Positions 8,242 through 15,784 of a stretch of 41,079 nucleotides of DNA are shown one piece after another. The position numbers and the translations under genes were made by a program. The notes below the pieces were generated by a model. The model saw only the letters and a list, made by a program, of their open reading frames with translations, made no database searches and was not told the origin of the DNA. Numbering within the stretch: position 1 is the first letter of the stretch; the number at the start of each line of letters is the position of its first letter. The DNA lies in contig JAEZPW010000336.1 of the NCBI GenBank assembly GCA_023441255.1, positions 1 to 41,079 on the forward strand, read 5' to 3'. The stretch comes from Acidobacteriota bacterium (GTDB lineage Bacteria > Acidobacteriota > Terriglobia > Terriglobales > Acidobacteriaceae).

Positions 8242-10398
8242 ATGCATAAAATGCTTTTGTTACCAGCAGCGATTGCTGTTCTCTTCTGCAGCTTGCCAGC
8301 GTTAAGCCAGTCAGGATCCGCGAAACCCGTGCAAAATTTAGCCGCTGAAAACCCGTTCGCTAAACCGAGTACGCTGCCCTACCAGTTACCTCCATTCGAC
8401 CGCGTCAAGGACGCGGATTTCCGCCCTGCCTTCGAGGCCGGCATGGCCGAGCACCGCAAGGAAATCGAGGCGATCGCGAACAACGCCGCCGCTCCAACGT
8501 TCGAAAACACGCTCGTTGCCATGGAGAAATCCGGCCGCCTGCTCGACCGCGTGGCCTCCGTCTTCTTCAATCTCAATTCGTCCAATACGAATCCAGAGAT
8601 ACTGAAGATTGCCTCCGAGATGGCCCCCAAACTCGCTGCCCACAGCGACGCCATCCTGCTCGATCCGGCTCTGTTTGCGCGGATCGAAGCCATTTACCAG
8701 CAGAAAGCCAACCTGAAACTTGACCCTGAGTCGCTGCAACTGCTCGAACGCACCCGCACCGAGTTCGTGCGTGCCGGAGCAAAGCTCTCACCTGAAGACA
8801 AGGTCAAACTCAAGCAGCTCAACGAGCAGATTGCGTCCTTGACCAACCAGTTTCAGCAGAACGTGCTGAAAGCCACCAAAGAGTCCGCCGTCGTCGTCGA
8901 CGACGCCAGCGAACTCGAAGGACTCTCGCCCGAACAGGTCAGCGCCGCCGCTGAAGCTGCAAAGGCCCGCGGTCTGAACGGCAAGTGGGTCATCACGCTT
9001 CAGAACACAACCATTCAGCCCTCCCTCTCGGAACTGAAAAACCGTTCGCTGCGCGAGAAGATATACAAAGCTTCCATCGGACGCGCGCAGGCTGGCGCGG
9101 AAGATAACAGGGCAGTACTCGCGCAGATAGTCAAACTCCGGGCCGAGAAGGCAAAGCTGCTCGGTTATCCGGACTACGCGACCTACTCCCTCGCCGACCA
9201 GACCGCCGGCACCCCCGCCGCAGTCAACAAGATGCTCACAGGCTTGGTGCCGCCGGCCATCGCCAACGCAAAGAAGGAAGCGGCCGACAACCAGAAACTC
9301 ATCGAGCAACAGGCGGCAGCCAGCAACGGCAAGCCCTTTACGCTCGAGCCGTGGGACTGGGCTTTTTACGAAGAGCAGGTACGCAAGACGCGCTTTGGCT
9401 TCGATCAGTCCGAGGTCAAGCCCTACTTCGAAATGAACCGCGTCCTGCAGGACGGCGTCTTCTATGCCGCCCATGAACTCTACGGTCTCAGCTTCAAGGA
9501 ACGCCACGATCTTCCCGTCTATCACCCCGACGTGAAAGTCTTCGAGGTCTTCGACGCCGACGGCTCCGCCATCGGACTTTTCCTCACCGACTACTTCGCG
9601 CGCGACAACAAGCGTGGCGGCGCGTGGTCAAGCGGGTTCGTGGATCAGGCGAAACTGCTCGGCTTCAAGCCGGTCATCGTCAATAACCTCAACGTTCCGA
9701 AACCTGCCGCCGGTCAGCCTGCGCTGCTCACCTTCGATGAAGTCCGTACCATGTTCCACGAGTTCGGGCATGCCTTGCACGCCCTGCTCTCCAACGTGAA
9801 TTACCCGTCTCTGGCTGGAACCAACGTTCCGCGCGACTTCGTCGAGTTCCCGTCGCAGTACAACGAGATGTGGGCGCGCGATCCGAAAGTCCTTGCCAAC
9901 TACGCCAAGCACTACCAGACCGGTGCGCCGATGCCTTCGGGCATGCTGGACAAAGTCCTCGCTGCCGAGAAGTTCGGCCAGGGCTACAGCACCACCGAGT
10001 ACATCGCGGCCGCTCTGATCGATCAGGCCTTCCATCAGATCCCGGCGACCGAGGCTCCCAGCACCGACGATGTGATGGCCTTCCAGGCTGCCGCATTGAA
10101 GAAGTTCGGTGTGGACTACGCTCCCGTCCCGCCCCGCTACTTCAGCCCGTACTTCACGCACTCCTTCACCGGCGGCTATGCGGCGGGCTACTACTCCTAC
10201 ATCTGGAGCGAGGTGCTCGCGCGCGACGCCGAACAGTGGTTCAAGACCCACGGCGGCCTCACCCGCGCCAACGGCGACCTCCTTCGTGCAAAAGTACTTT
10301 CGCGCGGACGCACTTCCGAGCCCGAGGTCCTCTTCGAGCAGTTCTACGGCGGCAAGCCTGACATCGAACCGCTCCTCGAGTATCGCGGACTGAAGTAG
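8242..10398 (+). CDS. dcp: Secreted M3-family peptidyl-dipeptidase (Dcp-like)
   Basis: This is a zinc metallopeptidase of about 718 residues in the thimet oligopeptidase/Dcp family, which cleaves dipeptides from the C-termini of small peptides. The motif HEFGHALH begins at residue 506, and the third zinc ligand is expected in VEFPSQ around residue 535. The conserved C-terminal FSPYFTHSFTGGYAAGYYSY segment, which helps bind substrate, is present. A signal peptide (MLLLPAAIAVLFCSLPALSQ) indicates export to the periplasm. The frame is open from 8200, but GGGAG (8230-8234) seven bases ahead of the ATG at 8242 favours that start. Length and motifs are intact. A hairpin follows, so it is probably monocistronic. 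Confidence 0.93.
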   Translation: MHKMLLLPAAIAVLFCSLPALSQSGSAKPVQNLAAENPFAKPSTLPYQLPPFDRVKDADFRPAFEAGMAEHRKEIEAIANNAAAPTFENTLVAMEKSGRLLDRVASVFFNLNSSNTNPEILKIASEMAPKLAAHSDAILLDPALFARIEAIYQQKANLKLDPESLQLLERTRTEFVRAGAKLSPEDKVKLKQLNEQIASLTNQFQQNVLKATKESAVVVDDASELEGLSPEQVSAAAEAAKARGLNGKWVITLQNTTIQPSLSELKNRSLREKIYKASIGRAQAGAEDNRAVLAQIVKLRAEKAKLLGYPDYATYSLADQTAGTPAAVNKMLTGLVPPAIANAKKEAADNQKLIEQQAAASNGKPFTLEPWDWAFYEEQVRKTRFGFDQSEVKPYFEMNRVLQDGVFYAAHELYGLSFKERHDLPVYHPDVKVFEVFDADGSAIGLFLTDYFARDNKRGGAWSSGFVDQAKLLGFKPVIVNNLNVPKPAAGQPALLTFDEVRTMFHEFGHALHALLSNVNYPSLAGTNVPRDFVEFPSQYNEMWARDPKVLANYAKHYQTGAPMPSGMLDKVLAAEKFGQGYSTTEYIAAALIDQAFHQIPATEAPSTDDVMAFQAAALKKFGVDYAPVPPRYFSPYFTHSFTGGYAAGYYSYIWSEVLARDAEQWFKTHGGLTRANGDLLRAKVLSRGRTSEPEVLFEQFYGGKPDIEPLLEYRGLK

Positions 10399-10419
10399 GC
10401 GAACCGAACCGCCAAACAG

Positions 10420-10447
10420 AAACGGCCGCGAGCGATCGCGGCCGTTT
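10420..10447. terminator. Perfect 12-bp hairpin with GCGA tetraloop
   Basis: AAACGGCCGCGA (10420-10431) is exactly complementary to TCGCGGCCGTTT (10436-10447), around a GNRA-type GCGA loop. It lies 21 nt after the dcp stop. The arms carry AAA and TTT at their ends, so it can act as a terminator on either strand between these convergent genes. Confidence 0.7.
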
Positions 10448-10510
10448 CAGCCTCTGACAACGCATTCCTTGGGACGGTCGCACACGACTCTACAGGCTGC
10501 GGAAATTCTT

Positions 10511-10600
10511 TGAAAGGGCACGGCTTCAGCCGTGCCACGAATGTCGCAGGCTCAATACGGCTTTAGCCGCTGGGGTAAGCCCTTCGGGGCCCAGTAGGAG
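10511..10600. repeat. REP-like palindromic element
   Basis: Three hairpins stand together: GGCACGGC-TTCA-GCCGTGCC (10517-10536), CGGC-TTTA-GCCG (10558-10569), and a two-part stem CTGG/CCAG with GCCC-TTCG-GGGC inside (10570-10594). They fill the space between dcp and the convergent membrane-protein gene. Such compound GC-rich palindromes with four-base loops look like interspersed REP elements. A second, related element is at 12274-12319. Copy number in the genome is unknown. Confidence 0.55.
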
Positions 10601-10619
10601 CTCATCCAGCCCCACTTGA

Positions 10620-11459
10620 TTACGCGGTCACAAGCAGGGCCGCTCGTTTGTCCCGTCGGAAGTAGATCCACAGGAGAATCGCACAACCAAGGCCTAACAC
10701 CACGAACGAGATGATCATCGGGTACAACATTCCAAAACAACCCTTGATGGCCATTGCCACCATGAGAACCGCAAGTTCTATGTTCATGATCGCCAACAGA
10801 GCCAGAAATGCCGGCGCCAGCGCGTAACCGGATGGTTTCCTGCGGAACAACAGAAATGCGGTGACGCACAGGCCGGGCAAGAGGAACATGAGATCCAGAG
10901 CATGAACGAAACTTACGGGCAGGTTCATCTGGATGACGCTTGGAGGGACTCGCCCCGCCAGGAGCGCGGGTATAACCTCGCTCAAATCGAAAGCAGCGGT
11001 CGCCGTGGCAAGCACCAGGAAAGTGATGGCGATCGTCTTTCGCTGCGCACCAGGACTATAGGTTTGGGCGATCTGCTTAAGAGAAATGAACGGGAGAGAG
11101 AATACCGTGGCGTAGAAGCACAAGCTCAGCGTCGCACAATAGACCAGGAACAACGCATTGAAGTGCACGCCGAAGGCATAAAGAACAAAGTTGTAAAGCA
11201 GATAGCCCAGCGTACCCAGCCACACCAAACGCGCGGGAACGGACCCTCGATATCCTTTGATTCCGCTGATCAGCAAGACCGGCACGACCAGCAACAGGTC
11301 CACAATATCGCTGCCAATAGCCCCAGCGGCTGAATAGAGCGTTTCCCTCGAGTACGTTTTTGCTGGCCAAAAGATTCCTGCCACTGCCGTAACGGCGACC
11401 AGGAGCGCTATGGCGATTGCGCTCCAAAGCATCGGATTATGAGTTCGTTCGTTTGTCAT
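10620..11459 (-). CDS. Polytopic membrane protein of unknown function
   Basis: This 279-residue protein has about eight hydrophobic segments spread along its whole length, beginning near residues 10-31 and ending near 247-266, and a short charged tail (RRDKRAAL). No catalytic or transport motif was recognised. The start is supported by AAGGAG on the minus strand (plus positions 11464-11469), four bases before the ATG. It converges on dcp with the REP-like element between them. Codon use and GC look like the neighbours. I do not recognise the family, and no function should be assigned. Confidence 0.75.
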   Translation of the reverse strand: MTNERTHNPMLWSAIAIALLVAVTAVAGIFWPAKTYSRETLYSAAGAIGSDIVDLLLVVPVLLISGIKGYRGSVPARLVWLGTLGYLLYNFVLYAFGVHFNALFLVYCATLSLCFYATVFSLPFISLKQIAQTYSPGAQRKTIAITFLVLATATAAFDLSEVIPALLAGRVPPSVIQMNLPVSFVHALDLMFLLPGLCVTAFLLFRRKPSGYALAPAFLALLAIMNIELAVLMVAMAIKGCFGMLYPMIISFVVLGLGCAILLWIYFRRDKRAALLVTA

Positions 11460-11828
11460 GGCTCTCCTTCTTGGATTAGCGTCAAGGGGGCCGTCAGGGG
11501 ATCCGCTTTCCGGGGGACAAGTAGATTTACGCGCAGTTGACCTCGTTCGTTCCCGGATTCATCGCTATGCGAAGCATTTTCAACAAACTCGTACTCCCAC
11601 GTGAGGTCACCATTCCCAAGACATGCGTACGTGCCCGTAGCCTCCTACAAAACGGGATGGATTGCACTGAGGACTCGCGGCTTTCACTACGAGTTTTTGC
11701 AGTTCCGATCCCCCGAGCCGCACCCCGATAATGTGCCAGTTCGAACCTGAACGGGGATGGGCGTGTCTCTTCCGAGTGGAGGCGCCCTGCGCTTGTCAAG
11801 GATGGCTCCGGAACGAAGAGGTTCGCCC
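11460..11828. other. Intergenic region without a supported gene
   Basis: This 369-bp stretch separates the divergent membrane protein and the SemiSWEET-like gene. Short frames on both strands lack ribosome sites and family resemblance. A small palindrome GTTCGAAC is present near 11740. No clear sigma-70 promoter was identified, although both divergent genes must be served from here. Confidence 0.5.
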
Positions 11829-12260
11829 ATGCGCCATCTGAAGAGACTGACATTCGCGATAGCCCTTCTGAGCATCATCACGCTCTGTGGGTGTGAAGGC
11901 CTGGCCTTGGTCCCGCGCGATGTGCGCAGCCTTCTGCTTCCCAGGTTTCAACGCTCAGAGCTTGTTGGCTTGCTGGCGGGTTTCGGCACGACCTTCGCTG
12001 CTCTGCCGGACCTCCTCGTCATGCTCAGGCGCAAATCAAGCGTGGGCATGAACCCCAGGATGGCCGCCATCATGGGCCTCTTTCAGATCCTTTGGGTCTA
12101 CTACGGCCTGTTGATTGCATCGCGACCGGTAGTCGTATGGAATCTCATCGCCATAATGATCAATTTACTGAGCGTGGCTATGTACCGCTATTTTGTCCGC
12201 CGGGAAAGCGTCCGAGGAGAAAACGTGCTTGAGAGCCGACGGGCGACGCAGCGCAACTGA
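11829..12260 (+). CDS. SemiSWEET/MtN3-like protein with N-terminal extension
   Basis: The C-terminal 100 residues of this 143-residue protein match the SemiSWEET (PQ-loop) sugar transporter fold. Helix 1 is LVGLLAGFGTTFAALPDLL, then a LRRKSSVGMN turn, helix 2 with ILWVYYGLL, and helix 3 with WNLIAIMINLLSVAMY. SemiSWEETs dimerise to move sugars by facilitated diffusion. The normally conserved Pro-Gln pair is Pro-Asp here (P60-D61). About 40 extra residues precede the domain, including a hydrophobic segment ending LCGC. The start at 11829 has AGAGG (11817-11821) seven bases ahead. A GTG at 11922 would give a family-sized 112-residue protein. Transport function is inferred. Confidence 0.75.
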   Translation: MRHLKRLTFAIALLSIITLCGCEGLALVPRDVRSLLLPRFQRSELVGLLAGFGTTFAALPDLLVMLRRKSSVGMNPRMAAIMGLFQILWVYYGLLIASRPVVVWNLIAIMINLLSVAMYRYFVRRESVRGENVLESRRATQRN

Positions 12261-12273
12261 TTCGCGTCCTTCA

Positions 12274-12319
12274 GCCCCGAAGGGGCGCCAGTATGAAAGC
12301 CTGGGACGTCAGTCCCCGG
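12274..12319. repeat. REP-like palindromic element (second copy type)
   Basis: GCCCC-GAA-GGGGC (12274-12286) is followed 13 bp later by CCTGGGAC-GTCA-GTCCCCGG (12300-12319), an 8-bp stem with one T-G pair. The design (two adjacent short palindromes, one with a four-base loop ending in CA) recalls the element at 10511-10600. It lies 13 bp after the SemiSWEET-like gene and may also stop transcription. Confidence 0.5.
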
Positions 12320-12511
12320 TCAAAAGTGGTCGTCATCTGCCGCCGCGCCGTCCGTGCTACAAAGAATGCCGACGGTGCCCCACCTGCGCGCCGCGTCGTC
12401 CGGCGCTAAGGCAGCCGTCGGCAAGTTCGTCGCCGTCACCCACATAGCCGGCTGTCGGTCGCGTCTTCGTTTACCCATCGACATGGGCGAAGTGTAGTAC
12501 AGTTCGATCTT

Positions 12512-13078
12512 ATGTCGAAGTTGATCTACATCACCAATGCGTCACTTGACGGTTACATCGAGGACAAAACTGGCGCCTTCGATTGGGGCAATCCGGATCA
12601 AGTATTCGATTTCATCACTGAGTTAATGCGGCCGATCGGAACCCATCTCCTTGGGCGGCGACTCTATGAGACGATGGCGTACTGGGATGGGCCGCTGGAG
12701 GGCTATCCGCCCGAACACCGCGACTTCGCACGGGTCTGGCAGAAGGCCGAGCAGATCGTCTTCTCACGAACGCTGAAACGCGCTCCGACACGCATCGCGC
12801 GTGTCGCTCGGGAGTTCGATCCCGAGGCAACTCGGAAACTCAAGCGCGAATCGGCGCACGACATCTTCATTGGCGGCGCCGAACTGGCAGCACTTGCGCT
12901 CGAATCCGATCTCGTGGACGAATGTCACCTGTTTCTCCATCCGGTGATCGTCGGCGGCGGAAAGCCGGCATTCCGTACCGCCATGCGACAGAATCTCGAA
13001 TTGCTTGACACGCGACGTTTCGGCACCGGAGCAATCCACTTGCGCTATCGCTTGCGCGGCGGTATCCCTAATGCGTGA
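12512..13078 (+). CDS. RibD C-terminal/dihydrofolate-reductase-fold protein
   Basis: This 188-residue protein belongs to the RibD_C (YyaP/YwjB-like) deaminase-reductase superfamily. The N-terminus has the family opening LIYITNASLDGYIED. The NADPH-binding core shows THLLGRRLYETMAYW and later DIFIGGAELAALAL. The C-terminal strand pattern is DECHLFLHPVIVGGGKPAF. It is a stand-alone domain, so a role in riboflavin synthesis is unlikely; most such proteins are uncharacterised NAD(P)H reductases. No strong ribosome site precedes the ATG. No functional partner is adjacent. Confidence 0.85.
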   Translation: MSKLIYITNASLDGYIEDKTGAFDWGNPDQVFDFITELMRPIGTHLLGRRLYETMAYWDGPLEGYPPEHRDFARVWQKAEQIVFSRTLKRAPTRIARVAREFDPEATRKLKRESAHDIFIGGAELAALALESDLVDECHLFLHPVIVGGGKPAFRTAMRQNLELLDTRRFGTGAIHLRYRLRGGIPNA

Positions 13079-13147
13079 CTGCCGTGCCGATTTTCACCAC
13101 GGGCTGCTAGCATTTCCACCACTTGGGACTAAATTAGCGGTCCCACT

Positions 13148-13261
13148 ATGCGCATTGTTGCCAAACGAATCAGACAAATTATCTTTTGCATTCTGGCCGC
13201 CTGTGGGCTCTTCGCGCTGCTGTTGAAGTGGCTCGGACAGTTTCTCCCTGAAGGCATGTAA
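13148..13261 (+). CDS. Possible 37-residue single-span membrane protein
   Basis: The ATG at 13148 opens a 37-codon frame ending with TAA at 13261. The peptide has a basic N-terminus (MRIVAKRIRQ), one hydrophobic helix (IIFCILAACGLFALLLKWL) and a short polar end. This is the shape of a genuine small membrane protein. No Shine-Dalgarno sequence is evident and there is no recognised family, so it may be chance. Confidence 0.3.
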   Translation: MRIVAKRIRQIIFCILAACGLFALLLKWLGQFLPEGM

Positions 13262-13322
13262 GCAGTGCGCGGCAGTTGGAAATTGCAGGACGACACCTAG
13301 ACAGATGCCTGTCGACACATCC

Positions 13323-13367
13323 GCTTCCCGCTCAGTATCCAGAGCAGCGGGATTACTTGCGGGAAGC
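13323..13367. repeat. Repeat copy A with 9-bp terminal inverted repeat
   Basis: GCTTCCCGC (13323-13331) and GCGGGAAGC (13359-13367) form a perfect 9-bp inverted repeat, with an inner ATCC/GGAT pair. Positions 13331-13366 match 14815-14850 at 32 of 36 bases. The left arm and following bases also resemble 14082-14103. See the finding on the small-gene island. Confidence 0.6.
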
Positions 13368-13425
13368 CCTGTTCGCAACAGTTATCGTGGAACTCTGCTA
13401 AATGTGCGCGTAAAGTAAAGCTCCC

Positions 13426-14055
13426 ATGAAGATCGCGACCATCGCACTGGTACTGTTCTTTGTAGTCCCATTTGTTGGATTAGGGCAGAACCGTCACAGC
13501 CAGTCTCCGGCGCCGCAACCCAAGAAGAACAGTCCAAGCGTTCGGCCATCCAACATCCTGCCTTCCGAATCGCGAGGACAGGCCGTTTACATACAGTTCA
13601 AGAGTTACGACAAACAGAACGGGGTCGTAACGCTGACGCTGGTGAACAGGACGCGCTGGAGCATCGGCGTCCCTGTGGTGTCCGCTTCGGACTTTGACAA
13701 GAAAGCGTGGCGGTACGAAATCGAGCCCGAGTATGAGCTTGAGTTTCTTCCCCCTCCCGTTCCATTATTGGCAATCTCATCTCAGAACGGAAAGACAGGG
13801 GCGATTGATCCTGAGGATGAGTTGCCGCCTCTGGATTTCCCGAATCACGCCAGTGACATCGTGTCGCCCCCCTTTTGGCTGCCCGCGGGTCGGGTAGCCG
13901 TCTTTCGGGTTCCGAAACGGTATCTGTCTCGCAAGAAGCTAAGATTGGTCGTTCCTATAACGTATGAGTGGGAGGGGCGAGACAACAGCGTTTTACATCG
14001 AGTTGCCTTCTACCGAGAATCCTTACCGGAACACGTGCAGGCTGACATCAGGTGA
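13426..14055 (+). CDS. Exported protein of unknown function
   Basis: This 209-residue protein has a signal peptide (MKIATIALVLFFVVPFVGLG) and a proline/serine-rich spacer, then a beta-rich domain. Motifs such as VTLTLVNRTRW, SPPFWLPAGRVAVFRVPKRYL and LRLVVPITYEWEG alternate hydrophobic and polar residues like an immunoglobulin-type sandwich. No family is recognised. It begins a run of small exported or membrane proteins (to 14782), each followed by a similar short sequence. The ATG lacks a strong ribosome site. Confidence 0.6.
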   Translation: MKIATIALVLFFVVPFVGLGQNRHSQSPAPQPKKNSPSVRPSNILPSESRGQAVYIQFKSYDKQNGVVTLTLVNRTRWSIGVPVVSASDFDKKAWRYEIEPEYELEFLPPPVPLLAISSQNGKTGAIDPEDELPPLDFPNHASDIVSPPFWLPAGRVAVFRVPKRYLSRKKLRLVVPITYEWEGRDNSVLHRVAFYRESLPEHVQADIR

Positions 14056-14073
14056 GCGTGTTCTGCGTTTCTT

Positions 14074-14103
14074 GACGTTAAATCCGCTTCCCACTCGCTA
14101 TCT
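14074..14103. repeat. Repeat copy B (partial)
   Basis: GACGTTAAATCCGC (14074-14087) starts 18 bp after the stop at 14055 and runs on into CTTCCCACTCGCTATC. The first part matches 14369-14382 and 14795-14808, and the second part matches copy A and the copy at 14815-14850. It lies just before the ATG at 14108. Confidence 0.5.
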
Positions 14104-14107
14104 CGCA

Positions 14108-14350
14108 ATGAGACACTCTTTCGTGGGAAACTCGCACACCTTGACGACGCACGCCATTGTCTATTACTTCCTGATCGTGGGCATCGCGCTCGGCGTTTGC
14201 ATACTGTTGATATGGGTGATTCCGCCCGGGTATGGCGTACTGGCACGACCCCCGCGAGACTCAAAGAAGAAGCTAACGTGGTTGGCCGTGATCGGATGTG
14301 CTTTCGCTTTGATGTATCTGATTGTGACTGAGTATCGTCTTGCTCATTGA
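14108..14350 (+). CDS. Small membrane protein, two spans
   Basis: This 80-residue protein has two hydrophobic helices (IVYYFLIVGIALGVCILLIWVI and WLAVIGCAFALMYLIV) joined by a basic, proline-rich loop (ARPPRDSKKK). The frame is open from 13964, but that would overlap the previous gene by 92 bp, so the ATG at 14108 is preferred. No ribosome site is obvious. No family is recognised. The positive loop suggests both ends lie outside the cytoplasm. Confidence 0.45.
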   Translation: MRHSFVGNSHTLTTHAIVYYFLIVGIALGVCILLIWVIPPGYGVLARPPRDSKKKLTWLAVIGCAFALMYLIVTEYRLAH

Positions 14351-14368
14351 CCCTTCGGCCAGATTGGT

Positions 14369-14382
14369 GACGATATATCCGC
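14369..14382. repeat. Repeat copy C (short)
   Basis: GACGATATATCCGC starts 18 bp after the stop at 14350, the same distance as copy B from its gene. It differs from copy B at two of fourteen bases. Confidence 0.4.
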
Positions 14383-14461
14383 ATATCGCTCACAATCCCG
14401 TTTCGGGCTGGTCTTCGCTGTCGCCGGAGTGCATACTGTCATGATTTCGACAGGACTGATG

Positions 14462-14782
14462 ATGAAGAGACTCGCACTGATGGTCGCTGTACCGTTGATG
14501 CTTTTCGCGGGCGAGAGCGACACCCTTACCGTCAGGAGCAGTTCGATACAGAGCAACGTAGTGCTGGTCAGCGGAGACGTCGCTGGACGCAAGGTGGAAC
14601 TGGAGTGCTTCTTGTCAGTGGCAGACTGCAAAGTCCCCAGCAACGGGGATTATCTGCTACTCAATACTCCAACTGAAGAGAGCGTCTATCAGGACTGTCG
14701 AAACGTGTCGCTGTACGAGCGTTTCGGTGGGTCAGAGCGAGGCACCAAAGTCGGCAACTACTGCCTTTTGGACAAGCAGTAA
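14462..14782 (+). CDS. Small exported cysteine-containing protein
   Basis: This protein of about 106 residues has a signal peptide (MKRLALMVAVPLMLFAG) and a beta-rich domain with four Cys (VELECFLSVADCKV, YQDCRNVSLYERF, NYCLLDKQ) that probably form disulfides outside the cytoplasm. AGGA at 14452-14455 is six bases before the ATG at 14462 and selects it over 14429 and 14459. The pattern GDYLLL then YxDCxNVxLY then a final YCLL recalls a recurrent family of acidobacterial exported proteins, from memory only. Function is unknown. Confidence 0.6.
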   Translation: MKRLALMVAVPLMLFAGESDTLTVRSSSIQSNVVLVSGDVAGRKVELECFLSVADCKVPSNGDYLLLNTPTEESVYQDCRNVSLYERFGGSERGTKVGNYCLLDKQ

Positions 14783-14794
14783 GCGACGATACGT

Positions 14795-14850
14795 GACGAT
14801 AAATCGCCTTATCACTCGCTATCCAGAGCGGCGGGATTGCTTGCGGGAAG
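14795..14850. repeat. Repeat copy D
   Basis: GACGATAAATCGCC (14795-14808) starts 12 bp after the stop at 14782 and leads into 14815-14850, which matches copy A (13331-13366) at 32 of 36 bases. It is the most complete copy, with both the GACG-ATAAATC head and the body. Confidence 0.55.
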
Positions 14851-15180
14851 TCGGCCAGTCTTGAACCGATAGCGCGTTTTCAAGCACACACGACAAAGCG
14901 GGAAGTGACTGTTTCGCTCATTTGAAAGTACCACGCTCATCGAAGCGGAAGGACTAACACAAGTTTGAAACACGGTGCACAAATCGGTGGTTGGCTTGAC
15001 AGATGGTTCTGGTTCAACGTGATTCCAATGAACCGTTGGAACTGGACAGCGACCAATAGGCTCATGAAGACACGATGGAGCCTTTTAGCCGACGCTGAAA
15101 AGGGTAAGCACCTTGACTAGTTTGTTCACGACAGGTCGTGCGGATGGCCCGGTTCACGAGAAATAAAAAGAGAGTGACAG

Positions 15181-15217
15181 TGCCCCGTTCAAGCCTTCTT
15201 TTGGCTTGAGCGGGGCA
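15181..15217. repeat. Strong 15-bp hairpin in gene-less region
   Basis: TGCCCCGTTCAAGCC (15181-15195) pairs with GGCTTGAGCGGGGCA (15203-15217) with one T-G wobble, around the loop TTCTTTT. On the minus strand a T-rich run (TCTTTTTATTT) follows about ten bases later. It may be a terminator of an unseen minus-strand transcript, a REP-type element or part of a structured RNA. Confidence 0.6.
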
Positions 15218-15732
15218 GTTAGAATGCTGGCGTGCTGTGGGGACTGAAGCGACACCACGATCCGGCCAAACGCATTCGTCCGCTTGCGCTGCTGAAAAGT
15301 GCGAGGCAAAGCCCGAGCATGTGCATCTGCTGCCCCGTATCTGCCAGATTTTGGCAGAGATGGCTGACCCGCTCGCCACTAACCACTCTCCACCCTCGCT
15401 TGTTCTGAATTCGTAAATTTTCAGCCCTCCATGTCGGCCGCCGGAAAATCCCTGCTACATTCATCGCGTAACCCGGACGGCGATAGGTCGCCACGCTCTT
15501 TGAAAACCTGGACGAGCATTTCACGGCGCCCACGGGCGAGTGTTGGCCAGCAAGCTATTAACTGGTATTGATGTTTGCTTAAACAACATCTAACCCGAGT
15601 AGAATCAATAATTTACCTGACCGTGAGACTGCTCCTGGTATTTAACCCCTGTGTTCTCAATATTTTGCGGGAAAAACATACGGGTGGGGGCCCCTTGCTC
15701 AAGCTCGATGGTGCGACAGCGCCAAAACGACA

Positions 15733-15759
15733 ATGCGCCGGATCATTGACCCGGCGCAT
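15733..15759 (-). terminator. Terminator hairpin of the S46 peptidase gene
   Basis: ATGCGCCGG (15741 side) and CCGGCGCAT form a perfect 9-bp stem (15733-15741 with 15751-15759) and a 9-nt loop. On the minus strand it lies 25 nt after the stop at 15785 and is followed by TTGTCGTTTT, a loose U tract. Confidence 0.6.
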
Positions 15760-15784
15760 CGACGCGGTACTCGGTTCTCGCTAC

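Larger units (their letters stand above)
14783..15784. other. One-kilobase stretch without a supported gene
   Basis: Beyond repeat copy D and the hairpins listed separately, I see no coding sequence with a ribosome site or family match on either strand. AT-rich patches near 15150-15170 and 15540-15660 and several small palindromes (for example TCTGCCA/TGGCAGA near 15345-15365) are present. No tRNA, tmRNA, RNase P or riboswitch pattern was recognised. It may be decayed sequence or hold an undescribed RNA. Confidence 0.5.

Noticed and set aside
13331..14850. Integron attC sites
   Set aside because: The repeats follow small genes as attC sites do, but I could not find paired RYYYAAC/GTTRRRY ends at each copy, and no integrase is visible.
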